Source of the DNA: an uncultured Pelagibacteraceae bacterium | Lineage (GTDB): Bacteria; Pseudomonadota; Alphaproteobacteria; Pelagibacterales; Pelagibacteraceae | Assembly (NCBI GenBank): GCA_902579605.1 | Contig: CACHHD010000003.1 | Location: 1-64,000 of the forward strand | DNA length: 64,000 nt | Direction: 5' to 3' | Part shown: piece by piece, positions 8,859 to 19,243 of the stretch | Layout: every line of letters starts with the position of its first letter | How positions within the stretch are numbered: position 1 is the first letter of the stretch | Notes under the pieces: model-generated | The model's database searches: none | Told to the model about the DNA's origin: nothing | The model's input: only the letters and a program-made list of their open reading frames with translations | Program-made: the position numbers and the translations under genes

Positions 8859-10115
8859 ATGAATATTGCTTTAATTGGAAGTGGTGGGCGTGAGCACGCA
8901 TTATGTAAAAAGTTTAAAGAGTGCAAGAAAATCAAGAAAATTTTTTGTATTCCAGGTAACGCTGGTACAGCTGAATTAGCAACGAACTTAAATATTGATT
9001 TTTTAAATTTTAATTTATTACTTAAATCTATTAAGCATTACAATATAAAGTTAGTTGTAGTTGGACCTGAAGAGCCTTTGGTAAAGGGTATCGTAAATTT
9101 TTTAGAAAAAAATAAGATAAAAGTATTCGGTCCAAATAAATTCGCAAGCAGACTTGAAGGTTCAAAAGCATTCATGAAAATAATTTGTAAAAAATACAAC
9201 ATACCAACAGCAAAATTTAAAATTTGTAGAAACTTTAAAGATTTCCAAAAATCAATCCTTGGTTTTAGTTTACCTGTTGTTGTAAAAGCAGATGGGTTAG
9301 CGGCGGGCAAAGGTGTTGTAATATGTAAAACTAAAGAACAAGCTGTTAAAATATCTAAACAAATATTTAAGGGTAAATTTAAAAGTTCTAGAAAGGTGGT
9401 ACTTGAAGAGTTTTTAACTGGTGAGGAGGTAAGTTATTTTTTAATTGTAGATAAAAAAAGTTTTATTAGTTTTGGTTCAGCTCAAGATCATAAAAGAGTT
9501 TTTGAAAAGGACAAGGGGCCTAACACAGGAGGAATGGGCGCATATTCTCCGGCACCAATTATAGATAAAAAATTAGAAAAAAAAATTATACAAAAAATCG
9601 TAAAACCAACTTTGAAAGCCCTGAAAGACAATGGTCAATTTTATAGGGGTTTTCTATATGTTGGATTAATGATCAAAAATAATAATCCTTATTTAATAGA
9701 GTACAACGTGCGGATGGGAGATCCAGAATGTCAAGTTATAATTCCAAGATTAAAAACAGATCTCTTTAAAATAATTAATTACTCTGTAAAAAATCAATTA
9801 AAAAAATTAAAATTATCTTGGGAAAAAAACAAGTGTATGACAATAGTGTTATGTTCTAAAGGTTATCCTGGTAAATATAAAAAAAACAAAATAGTTGGGA
9901 TTAAAAAAATTGTGGATAAAAAAAAATTATTTGTTATTCATGCCGGTACAAAAAAGATCAACGGAAACATAGTTTCTAATGGGGGAAGGGTTTTAAATAT
10001 TGTTTGTAAAGGTAAAAGCTTTATTCAAATTAGAAGAAATATAATTAAATTAATTAAAAAGATTAATTGGAAATATGGTTTTTTTAGAAAAGATATTGGT
10101 TGGAGGGTAATATAA
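8859..10115 (+). CDS. purD: Phosphoribosylamine-glycine ligase PurD
   Basis: This is a 418-residue ATP-grasp enzyme, starting at the ATG giving MNIALIGSGGREHAL, the universal PurD N-terminus. The track's 24 extra N-terminal residues are not part of the family. Other hallmarks are VVGPEEPLVKGI, VKADGLAAGKGVV, SFGSAQDHKR, NTGGMGAYSP and EYNVRMGDPE. It joins glycine to phosphoribosylamine in purine synthesis. It is divergent from DUF2093 with a 31-base gap, which must hold its promoter. rsmD follows closely. Confidence 0.95.
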   Translation: MNIALIGSGGREHALCKKFKECKKIKKIFCIPGNAGTAELATNLNIDFLNFNLLLKSIKHYNIKLVVVGPEEPLVKGIVNFLEKNKIKVFGPNKFASRLEGSKAFMKIICKKYNIPTAKFKICRNFKDFQKSILGFSLPVVVKADGLAAGKGVVICKTKEQAVKISKQIFKGKFKSSRKVVLEEFLTGEEVSYFLIVDKKSFISFGSAQDHKRVFEKDKGPNTGGMGAYSPAPIIDKKLEKKIIQKIVKPTLKALKDNGQFYRGFLYVGLMIKNNNPYLIEYNVRMGDPECQVIIPRLKTDLFKIINYSVKNQLKKLKLSWEKNKCMTIVLCSKGYPGKYKKNKIVGIKKIVDKKKLFVIHAGTKKINGNIVSNGGRVLNIVCKGKSFIQIRRNIIKLIKKINWKYGFFRKDIGWRVI

Positions 10116-10120
10116 TTATA

Positions 10121-10681
10121 ATGAGAATAATAAGTGGAAAATTTCGAGGTAAAAAAATTTCTTTTACTAAATCACAAATTACCAGGCCATTAAGAGATTA
10201 TGTTAAGGAAAACATATTTAATATAATTACTCATGATAAGATTTTTAAATTAAATTTCCCTAATGCAAATATATTGGACTTGTATTCAGGTGTCGGTTCA
10301 TTTGGAATTGAATGTCTTTCAAGAAATGCGAATAATGTTGTTTTTTTAGAAAAAAACTTAAAGGCATTTTCTATATTAAAAGAAAATATAGTTAACTTAA
10401 AAATTTCAAGTAAAGCAAAATTAATACATGTTGATATAAAAAGTTATATAGAAAGATTTAATTTTGAAGAAAAATTTGATTTGATTTTTTTAGATCCCCC
10501 ATTTAACGATAATTCTTATCTTGAAATAATTAAACTTGTAAAAGAAAAAAAAATTTTTAAAGAAATACATAAAATTATCATTCATAGGGAGAAAAACTGT
10601 GAAGATGAAATTAAAAAATATATTAACATAGATTTATTAAAAAAATATGGTAGATCTCAGATTATTTTCGGTTCTTTTTAA
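10121..10681 (+). CDS. rsmD: 16S rRNA (guanine966-N2)-methyltransferase RsmD
   Basis: I start this 186-residue protein at the ATG at 10121 (MRIISGKFRGKKI), the canonical RsmD N-terminus. The track start at 10100 is a TTG inside purD. A GGAGG at 10102-10106 is a possible ribosome site, although its spacing is long. The protein shows RPLRDYVKENIFNI, the SAM-binding DLYSGVGSFGIE and the catalytic LDPPF motif (NPPY type). It methylates G966 of 16S rRNA. Its last 20 bases overlap the convergent pgi gene. Confidence 0.92.
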   Translation: MRIISGKFRGKKISFTKSQITRPLRDYVKENIFNIITHDKIFKLNFPNANILDLYSGVGSFGIECLSRNANNVVFLEKNLKAFSILKENIVNLKISSKAKLIHVDIKSYIERFNFEEKFDLIFLDPPFNDNSYLEIIKLVKEKKIFKEIHKIIIHREKNCEDEIKKYINIDLLKKYGRSQIIFGSF

Positions 10682-11882
10682 ATAAATTTTTTTTTGTTAG
10701 TATTTTTAATTGTTCTACAGCAGGTTGGTCAAAAGGATTAACTTTTAAAGTTTTAGCAATAAGGACAGTTTCTAAAATAAAATAAGAGAATAATTCCCCT
10801 AGTGTTTCTTCGTCTTTTCTTTTTATTTCTATTGAGATGAAAGGTATCTTTTTATTTTTAAGTAAAGACACCATTGCATCTTTCTGATTATCTAAAACTT
10901 TAAAGATATTAGAATTATTTAAAGTTTGTTCAAAAAACCCTTTAGTTTTTTTTATTTTATTTTCGAGTTTTAATGAAAAAATATAAAAAAATTTATCTTT
11001 AGGACCGTCTAAGTACAGCTGGAGTAAGCTATGATGATCTTTAGGTGCTGTGGAGATCACGGGTAATATACCCTTCCCTTTTTTTCCTAAGCTTTCAGCA
11101 ATAAGTTGTTGGCTCCAAAAAAGAAAATGTTCTAATCCTGGACAATAATTTAACATAACTAAGGAATTGATTTTTTTTGAGTTATATATTTTTGATAAAT
11201 TTATTAAGTTCTTTATTAATATGGACTTATTTTTTTGTAGGAAATTCAAAATGTTTTTTCTAAACTTTAGAATATCAATACCCATCAAATAACTTGGTAT
11301 AATAGCTGTTTCTGAAAAAATTGAATATCTTCCCCCGATATATCTTCTGTGAAATATTGTTTTTATTTTTAGTTTTTTAGCAAAAATGTATAGCTGACTT
11401 TTTTTATTTTCAGTAATTACTATAGTATTGTTTTGGTTAAATTTTGATTTACTTTTAAGGAAATTAATTATTGATAAAACTTCAACAGTATTTCCGGATT
11501 TCGAAATAATTATAAATAAAGAATTTTTTAAATTTTTGATATTATTGACTTTATGTATCATTTCAAAATCTAAATTATTTACAAAAATCATTTCCTTTTT
11601 TGATTTTTTTTGTAAAAAATTGTGTATAGCTTCGGTGCCTAAAATTGATCCTCCAAAACCTATAACAACTATTCTTTTGAATTTTTTATATTTTCTAAGC
11701 TCTTTTAACTTTAAATTTAATTTAAAATTTTTAGAAAATGAATAGAAGACATCTTTTTTAACTAAAAAATTTTGTTTAATTTTTTTCAGTGAGGAATCAA
11801 ATATTGTTTTATTAACACTTTTCACTTTTTGTAGGTCATTTGATATATTCTTATAGAAATTTAAATTATTATATAATTGCAT
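10662..11882 (-). CDS. pgi: Glucose-6-phosphate isomerase
   Basis: The 406-residue protein contains two SIS-type sugar-binding regions, with FGGSILGTEAI, ISKSGNTVEVLS and GGRYSIFSETA, and the C-terminal PFDQPAVEQLK motif with the family glutamine-proline-x-val-glu segment. It interconverts glucose-6-P and fructose-6-P. At 406 residues it is shorter than the roughly 550-residue enterobacterial enzyme and resembles the short PGI form. It is the last gene of the minus-strand run from the HAD-IIA gene, and the lipoprotein gene upstream shares base 11882 with its start. Confidence 0.9.
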   Translation of the reverse strand: MQLYNNLNFYKNISNDLQKVKSVNKTIFDSSLKKIKQNFLVKKDVFYSFSKNFKLNLKLKELRKYKKFKRIVVIGFGGSILGTEAIHNFLQKKSKKEMIFVNNLDFEMIHKVNNIKNLKNSLFIIISKSGNTVEVLSIINFLKSKSKFNQNNTIVITENKKSQLYIFAKKLKIKTIFHRRYIGGRYSIFSETAIIPSYLMGIDILKFRKNILNFLQKNKSILIKNLINLSKIYNSKKINSLVMLNYCPGLEHFLFWSQQLIAESLGKKGKGILPVISTAPKDHHSLLQLYLDGPKDKFFYIFSLKLENKIKKTKGFFEQTLNNSNIFKVLDNQKDAMVSLLKNKKIPFISIEIKRKDEETLGELFSYFILETVLIAKTLKVNPFDQPAVEQLKILTKKNLFKKNRK

Positions 11883-12166
11883 TAATTTTTCCTGATCTCT
11901 TCAAGTAAAATATTTTCAATTTCGGATTTCTCTTTTGGATTATTTTCTGGAATTTTAGTGTTTACTGAAACTCCTTTTTCATTAGGGTTATTTGAACTAG
12001 GTTTTGGAAGTTCATTAATGTTCGGTGGAATAGATAATGGACCTCTTTTTTCAATTAAAAATTCATCAGTTGTTCGGGTCTTTTCATTTCTCAATGCCTT
12101 ACCAGCTTCACTAAATGTTCCGCACGATACTAAAAAAATAAGTAATAATAGATATTTAATTTTCAT
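11882..12166 (-). CDS. DUF3035 lipoprotein (BamF-like)
   Basis: The 94-residue protein begins with a lipoprotein signal peptide ending in the lipobox LVSC, so it should be acylated at Cys15 and anchored in a membrane. The mature part contains [21 protein letters not shown], followed by [11 protein letters not shown], which fits the DUF3035 family. Some alphaproteobacterial members have been reported as accessory subunits of the outer-membrane beta-barrel assembly machine (BamF). It overlaps lspA, encoding the peptidase that would process its own signal, by 11 bases. The BamF role is by family only. Confidence 0.75.
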   Translation of the reverse strand: MKIKYLLLLIFLVSCGTFSEAGKALRNEKTRTTDEFLIEKRGPLSIPPNINELPKPSSNNPNEKGVSVNTKIPENNPKEKSEIENILLEEIRKN

Positions 12167-12668
12167 TTTTTTTTTTGTTAAATATTAGTTCGTTTAATAT
12201 CATGAGTATAATACCGAATGATATAAAAATGTCAGCAATATTGAAAGTAAACCAATGAAATTCTTTAATATGAAAATCTATAAAATCTGGCACTGCTTTG
12301 TAAATGATCCTGTCATACAAATTTCCTATCGCTCCACCAATTATAAGAGAGAAAAATATTTTTTCACTAGTTTTAGATTTAAACATTAAATAAAATAAAA
12401 CCATTATTATTACAAAAATTAAAATTGATAATATGTTATAATATAATCCAGCATTTAAACTGAAAAGGCCGAAACCTATACCTGTATTAAAAACTAAATT
12501 TAAATTTAAGTAATCATTAATAAATAAATATTTTTCATTTTCTAAGAGATTTAATATTAAATCTTTGGAATATCTATCCAGAAAAAAAATAATTGATATA
12601 ATTGCTAAAAAGTAAAAATTTTCTTTTACAAATATGTTACTTTTTATTTCATTTAAATTATTCAGAAT
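12156..12668 (-). CDS. lspA: Lipoprotein signal peptidase LspA, non-ATG start
   Basis: The ORF track shows only the last 82 residues because no ATG exists upstream. Translating further back in frame gives a full-length protein of about 170 residues with four hydrophobic segments: FLDRYSKDL, then [14 protein letters not shown], then [11 protein letters not shown] and FNIADIFIS. The two catalytic aspartates of signal peptidase II lie in GNLYD and FNIAD. The frame is closed by a TAA at 12672-12674, so initiation must occur at ATT (12668) or CTG (12665), or at a weaker codon downstream. AGGTG sits 6-9 bases upstream. ileS ends 9 bases before it. Confidence 0.88.
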   Translation of the reverse strand: MLNNLNEIKSNIFVKENFYFLAIISIIFFLDRYSKDLILNLLENEKYLFINDYLNLNLVFNTGIGFGLFSLNAGLYYNILSILIFVIIMVLFYLMFKSKTSEKIFFSLIIGGAIGNLYDRIIYKAVPDFIDFHIKEFHWFTFNIADIFISFGIILMILNELIFNKKKNEN

Positions 12669-12677
12669 ACTTTACAC

Positions 12678-15404
12678 CTATTTAATTGGACAATTTTTTC
12701 TGCTACATTTATCCTCTAAAATTTTCCAACACCTTTCACATTTTTTTCCATTAGCTTTCTTTACACTAATTTCAATTTCCTCTTTATTAAATAGTTTTTT
12801 CTCTGCCTTTGAGACAATAAAGTACTCTGCTAAGTCTAAATTATTCAATAATTCTGATTTTTCCTTATTAGTACTGAGTTTTAACTCTGCTTCTAAACTG
12901 GATCCTATTTCTTTACTAATTCTTTTTTCCTCTATAGCAATATTTGCTAGTTGCTTAATCTTAAATAATTCTGACATTTTATGGTTTAACTTATCATTTT
13001 TCCAACTAGCGGGGATCTTTACGAAATCATTTTCGTGTATACTTTCGTTTTTATCATTAATTAAGCTGTATATTTCCTCAGTTGTGAAAACTAATATAGG
13101 TGCAAACCACTTTAATAAACTCTCTAAAATAATATTAATAACTGTTACGCAATTTTTTCTTTTTTTAGAATTAAGGTCATCACAATAAAGAACGTCTTTC
13201 CTTATATCAAAATAAAAAGATGAAAGATCTAAAGTGCAAAAATTCAACAACTCTTTATATAATTTGTGAAAATTATAACTTTTTAAGTTTTTGCTCACAG
13301 AATAACTAATTAAATATAACTTGTGTAATACATATTGCTCAAGCTCGTCAAACTCGGCTAAATTAATTTTTTCAAAATCTTGTTTTTCAAAATTATCTTT
13401 TAAATTTCCGAGCATAAATCGAAAAGTATTTCTAATTTTTCTGTAAGACTCTGCGTGCTGTATTAAAATATTTTTATCTATTCTTAAATCTTCAGAATAG
13501 TCAGATGCTGAAGCCCACACTCTAAGGATATCTGCGCCATAATTTTTTAATATATCCTCTGGAGAAATAACGTTTCCCATAGATTTTGACATTTTCATAC
13601 CTTTGCCATCAACAACAAAACCATGGGAAAGAATGTTTTTAAAAGGTGCTTTACCTCTAGTTCCACATGATTCTAGAAGTGATGAATGAAACCAACCTCT
13701 ATGCTGGTCAGAGCCCTCTAAATACATATCAGCAGGCCATTTTAGATCTTCTCTTTTTTCTAAAACAAAGCTATGTGTTGAACCACTATCAAACCATACT
13801 TCAACGATATCATTTAATTTTTCATAATCATTTGGATCATAACTATCTCCTAAAAAAACTTTTGGATCATCAGTAAACCAACAATCTGATCCTTGTTTTT
13901 CATATATTGAAGCTATTCTATCTATAACCTTTTGGTCTCTTAAAGGTTCTTTGGTTTTTTTGTTTATGAAAATTGGCAAAGGAACTCCCCACACTCTTTG
14001 TCTTGAAACACACCAATCTGGTCTTCCCTCTATCATAGATAATAGTCTATCTTTTCCTTTATTTGGAAAAAAATTAGTTTCATTAATTGATTTAATAGCT
14101 TTTTTTCTTAAATCATTTTTCTGCATAGATATAAACCATTGTGGTGTAGCTCTATAAATAAGTGGAGCTTTAGATCTCCATGAATGTGGATAGGTATGAT
14201 TTAACTTATCATTTTTTAATAATTTTTTTTGCTCTTTTAATTTCTCAATTACGATATTGTCAGCTTTGAAAATATGAGTCTTTTCAAAAAAAGGGATTTC
14301 TTTAGTATAAAGTCCTGAGTCATCAACAGTGTAAAGAGAGGGTATATTATTTTTTAAGCATAAATTAAAATCATCTGGACCATGACTTGGTGCGCAGTGT
14401 ACAATTCCAGTTCCTTGCTCGAGGTTCACAAATTGTGCGTCTAACATTGGAACATCATAGTCAAATTTCATTTTTAAAAATGGATGGCTACAAACTGTAT
14501 TTTTAAATTCTGAACCTTTAAATTTTCTTAACTCTTTATAACTTTTAATTTCACAAGCATTAATGATTTCTTTTACTAAATTTGTTGCAACTACAATTTT
14601 ATTTTCTTTAAAATTTTCAAGATTACCTATTTCTAATATCGAATAATCAATATTACTATTAAAAGCTAAAGCTTTATTTGCTGGTATTGTCCACGGTGTT
14701 GTTGTCCATATAATTATGCTGGTATCTTTTAAAAAATCTTTATCCGTTTCTTTAACTTTAAAACCAACATATATTGTGTTAGACGTGTGATCCATATATT
14801 CCACTTCTGCGTCTGCTAATGCAGTCTTTTCTACTGTCGACCAAAGAACTGGTTTGAAACCCTGATACAAGCTTCCATCTAGAAGAAATTTACCTAATTC
14901 TCGAACTATCTGAGCTTCTGCTTCATAACTCATTGTAGAGTAATAATTATCAAAATCTCCAACTACTCCTAATCTTTTGAACTCTTTAATGTGAACATCG
15001 ATCCAGCTTTCAGCAAACTCTCTGCACTCTTGTCTAAAATCTTTTATAGGTACTTCATCTTTATTCTTTTTCTTTTTTTTATACTGTTCTTCAATTTTCC
15101 ACTCAATTGGAAGTCCATGGCAATCCCAACCTGGAACGTAAATGGAGTCTTTTCCGTTCATTTGATGAAACCTAGTTATCATATCTTTTAAAATTTTATT
15201 TAAAGCAGTTCCCATATGTATGTGGCCATTTGCATATGGTGGTCCGTCGTGAAGAACAAACTTTTCTTTTCCTTTAGATTTTTTTCTTAATTTTTTATAA
15301 AGATCGATTTTTTCCCAGTGCTGAACTATATCCGGCTCTTTATTTGGTAAGTTCGCTTTCATTGAAAAAGCTGTTTTAGGAAGTTGTAAACTTTCTTTGG
15401 ACAT
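12678..15404 (-). CDS. ileS: Isoleucyl-tRNA synthetase
   Basis: The 908-residue class I synthetase has the HIGH motif as HIHMG within PPYANGHIHMGTALNK. The editing (CP1) domain has TTTPWTIPANKALAF, the KMSKS loop is KGMKMSKSMGN, and a C-terminal zinc knuckle reads CERCWK...CSRKNC. It charges tRNA-Ile and edits misactivated valine. The length is close to the usual 930. It lies two bases downstream of ribF and is followed by lspA, the conserved ribF-ileS-lspA order of many Proteobacteria. Confidence 0.96.
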   Translation of the reverse strand: MSKESLQLPKTAFSMKANLPNKEPDIVQHWEKIDLYKKLRKKSKGKEKFVLHDGPPYANGHIHMGTALNKILKDMITRFHQMNGKDSIYVPGWDCHGLPIEWKIEEQYKKKKKNKDEVPIKDFRQECREFAESWIDVHIKEFKRLGVVGDFDNYYSTMSYEAEAQIVRELGKFLLDGSLYQGFKPVLWSTVEKTALADAEVEYMDHTSNTIYVGFKVKETDKDFLKDTSIIIWTTTPWTIPANKALAFNSNIDYSILEIGNLENFKENKIVVATNLVKEIINACEIKSYKELRKFKGSEFKNTVCSHPFLKMKFDYDVPMLDAQFVNLEQGTGIVHCAPSHGPDDFNLCLKNNIPSLYTVDDSGLYTKEIPFFEKTHIFKADNIVIEKLKEQKKLLKNDKLNHTYPHSWRSKAPLIYRATPQWFISMQKNDLRKKAIKSINETNFFPNKGKDRLLSMIEGRPDWCVSRQRVWGVPLPIFINKKTKEPLRDQKVIDRIASIYEKQGSDCWFTDDPKVFLGDSYDPNDYEKLNDIVEVWFDSGSTHSFVLEKREDLKWPADMYLEGSDQHRGWFHSSLLESCGTRGKAPFKNILSHGFVVDGKGMKMSKSMGNVISPEDILKNYGADILRVWASASDYSEDLRIDKNILIQHAESYRKIRNTFRFMLGNLKDNFEKQDFEKINLAEFDELEQYVLHKLYLISYSVSKNLKSYNFHKLYKELLNFCTLDLSSFYFDIRKDVLYCDDLNSKKRKNCVTVINIILESLLKWFAPILVFTTEEIYSLINDKNESIHENDFVKIPASWKNDKLNHKMSELFKIKQLANIAIEEKRISKEIGSSLEAELKLSTNKEKSELLNNLDLAEYFIVSKAEKKLFNKEEIEISVKKANGKKCERCWKILEDKCSRKNCPIK

Positions 15405-15405
15405 T

Positions 15406-16311
15406 TTATTTTGCTTGTTTTATATCTTTTTTAATTTGATTTTTTAACTCTGTTATATTGTTAAACTTTTTTTCAGATCTTATAAATTTATTAAATATCA
15501 CATTAATATTTTTATTATATAGGTTTTTTTTTATTCCAAAAATATTTACCTCTAATAAAAGTTTTTTTCCATTAAATGTTGGTCTATAGCCAATGTTTGC
15601 AATACCTTTTTTAGATATATTATTAGTTTTTACGTTTACAGCGTAAACACCAAACTTGGGTATTATGTATTTTTTTAATAAAATATTACATGTGGGAAAG
15701 CCAATTTTTCTTCCTCTTTGAGATCCTTTGACAACCTTACCAATAATTTCCCATTTTCTACCTAGTAAATAATTAGCTTTTTTTATTTTTCCACTTTTTA
15801 ATAATTTTCTAATTACTGTTGATGAAACGGTTTTTTTCTTTTTAGTTAGTGGAGGTGTTATAATAGTTTTATATAAAAATTTTTTTTCATATTTTTTTAA
15901 TTTAGAAACGTTACCCTCTCTTTTATTTCCAAATTTAAAATTTTTACTCACGTATAAATATTTACATTTAATCTTTTGAAATAATATTTTATAAATGAAT
16001 TCTTTATAACTTAATTGTGAAAATTTTTTATTAAATTTTTGAATAATGACAAAGTCCAATTTTTCTTTTTTAAGATTAGAAATTTTTTGAGGTAATGTGT
16101 CCAATCTATGATTAAGAATTTTTTTATTAAAGAACATAACTGGAACTGGTTCGAAAGTTAAAAGCCCAAACATTTTTTTGAATTTTTTTGCTTTTTTATA
16201 GGCCGCGTTTAAAACTTTTTTATGACCAACATGTATTCCATCAAAATTTCCAATAGCAATTACTGAATTTTTATAATTTTTGCTTATGGATGTGCTTTTA
16301 AATATTTTCAT
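15406..16311 (-). CDS. ribF: Bifunctional riboflavin kinase / FMN adenylyltransferase
   Basis: The 301-residue protein joins an N-terminal nucleotidyltransferase domain (AIGNFDGIHVGHKKVL, a HxGH-type motif) to a C-terminal flavokinase domain (RKIGFPTCNILL, FGVYAVNV, then ANIGYRPTF). It makes FMN and FAD from riboflavin. The sequence is unusually Lys-rich even for this AT-rich genome but all catalytic blocks are present. It sits three bases after the HAD-IIA gene and two before ileS in a likely operon. Confidence 0.94.
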   Translation of the reverse strand: MKIFKSTSISKNYKNSVIAIGNFDGIHVGHKKVLNAAYKKAKKFKKMFGLLTFEPVPVMFFNKKILNHRLDTLPQKISNLKKEKLDFVIIQKFNKKFSQLSYKEFIYKILFQKIKCKYLYVSKNFKFGNKREGNVSKLKKYEKKFLYKTIITPPLTKKKKTVSSTVIRKLLKSGKIKKANYLLGRKWEIIGKVVKGSQRGRKIGFPTCNILLKKYIIPKFGVYAVNVKTNNISKKGIANIGYRPTFNGKKLLLEVNIFGIKKNLYNKNINVIFNKFIRSEKKFNNITELKNQIKKDIKQAK

Positions 16312-16313
16312 TT

Positions 16314-17123
16314 TTACCAGTGTAATTTTTCTTGTATAAAATTTGTTTCAACATTATATTTTTTTAAAATATTTTTTAAGTTATCTAATCCTTTAATTTC
16401 ATTTTTGTGAACTCCATCTATTATGAAAAGGGAGTCTTGCTTTATCAAATTAGCTCCTTTTATATCTGTTCTTAAGTTATCTCCGATTATTAAAGCTTTG
16501 TCTTTTTCTTTTAAAATTGAATTATAAATTTCTTTATGTGGTTTGCCGAAATAAACTACTTCTCCACCTATCTTTTCAAATAATTTAGCTATACTTCCAG
16601 CACAATATTCCTGGGTATTGCCTCTATCTACAATTAAATCAGGATTTGTACAGATCATTTTTTTGTCTGTACTGTTTTTGAGTAATTTTTCATAAAAATT
16701 TAATTTATCCATTTCACTGTCGTAGAGACCCGTACATAAAATGTAATCACATTTTTCAAGCTCTGTTTTATGATTTTCTAAACCTTCAAAAATTTTACTA
16801 TCCCTTTCAGGGCCTAAATGAAAAAAAAATTTACCATAATTAAAGTTTTTGATTGAATTTATAGCTGCTTCGCCTGATGTGAGAATGTTATTCAAAAATT
16901 TTTTATTTATTCGCATTTTTTCAATAAGAAATTTTCTTACATCGTTAACTGGCCTTGGAGCGTTTGATAAAAAAATATAATTTTTCTTATTGTTGTATAA
17001 TTCTTCGATTGTTTTCATTGCTCCTTCATATGGTTTAACCCCATTATGAACTACTCCCCAAAGATCGATTACAAAATAATCGTAATTGTTAAAAATGTTC
17101 TTTAAATGATCTATTTTTTTCAA
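16314..17123 (-). CDS. HAD-IIA family hydrolase
   Basis: The 269-residue protein is a HAD phosphatase of the IIA class. Motif I is DLWGVVHNG, motif II lies in YIFLSNAPRPV, the motif III lysine is probably in FGKPHKEIYN, and motif IV is LIIGDNLRTDIKGA. This resembles the alphaproteobacterial TIGR01459-like group, often found beside ribF. The substrate is unknown; relatives include nucleotide and sugar phosphatases. It is the first gene of the minus-strand ribF-ileS-lspA-pgi run, so its promoter should lie in 17124-17260, shared with the divergent groES. Confidence 0.85.
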   Translation of the reverse strand: MKKIDHLKNIFNNYDYFVIDLWGVVHNGVKPYEGAMKTIEELYNNKKNYIFLSNAPRPVNDVRKFLIEKMRINKKFLNNILTSGEAAINSIKNFNYGKFFFHLGPERDSKIFEGLENHKTELEKCDYILCTGLYDSEMDKLNFYEKLLKNSTDKKMICTNPDLIVDRGNTQEYCAGSIAKLFEKIGGEVVYFGKPHKEIYNSILKEKDKALIIGDNLRTDIKGANLIKQDSLFIIDGVHKNEIKGLDNLKNILKKYNVETNFIQEKLHW

Positions 17124-17207
17124 ATTAAATTGTCCTTTAAATACCTTATAAAAAAGTTAATAAAATATAGCAATATCAAGACTTTTAGCTAAATTATGTC
17201 TTCTTCT

Positions 17208-17235
17208 CTTGAATTTTCAATAAAACTCACCATAT
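17208..17235 (+). promoter_or_regulatory. Sigma-32 (RpoH) type heat-shock promoter of groESL
   Basis: CTTGAA at 17208-17213 and CACCATAT at 17228-17235 are separated by exactly 14 bases. This fits the RpoH consensus CTTGAA-N13/14-CCCCATNT with one mismatch. Transcription would begin near 17242, leaving a leader of about 20 bases that contains the AGGAG ribosome site before the groES ATG at 17261. No CIRCE inverted repeat is visible in 17124-17260, so control appears to be by alternative sigma factor rather than HrcA. Confidence 0.72.
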
Positions 17236-17260
17236 CAGCTGGTATAAATAGGAGATTAAA

Positions 17261-17557
17261 ATGAAATTTAGACCTTTACACGACCGAGTTTTAATAAAAG
17301 TACTGGACAGCGAGGAAAAAACTGCTGGCGGTATAATAATACCAGATACTGCAAAAGAAAAACCACAAGAAGGGGAAGTTGTTGCTGTTGGTCCAGGATC
17401 AAAAAATGAAAGTGGAAAACTAACACCAATGGATGTTAAAGTTGGTGATATTGTTTTATTCGGAAAATGGTCTGGAACAGAGGTAAAAATTGACGGAAAA
17501 GAATATAGCATTATGAAAGAGTCAGACATAATGGGAATTTCAAAAGGTAAAAAATAA
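17261..17557 (+). CDS. groES: Co-chaperonin GroES
   Basis: This 98-residue protein is a standard Gro[28 protein letters not shown] carries the mobile loop, and [19 protein letters not shown] the beta-barrel core. It forms the heptameric lid of the GroEL cage and is required for folding in the cytosol. An AGGAG lies about 6 bases upstream of the ATG. groEL follows after 21 bases that include a GGGAG ribosome site. Expression is probably from the RpoH-type promoter just upstream. Confidence 0.97.
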   Translation: MKFRPLHDRVLIKVLDSEEKTAGGIIIPDTAKEKPQEGEVVAVGPGSKNESGKLTPMDVKVGDIVLFGKWSGTEVKIDGKEYSIMKESDIMGISKGKK

Positions 17558-17566
17558 TCTAAATAA

Positions 17567-19237
<1,671 letters not shown>

Positions 19238-19243
19238 TTTCAC

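Noticed and set aside
12634-13188. Plus-strand ORF of 184 residues
   Set aside because: It lies wholly across the end of ileS and the start of lspA on the other strand. The product is a low-complexity Phe/Leu/Ser protein typical of antisense reading of a Lys/Asn-rich gene.
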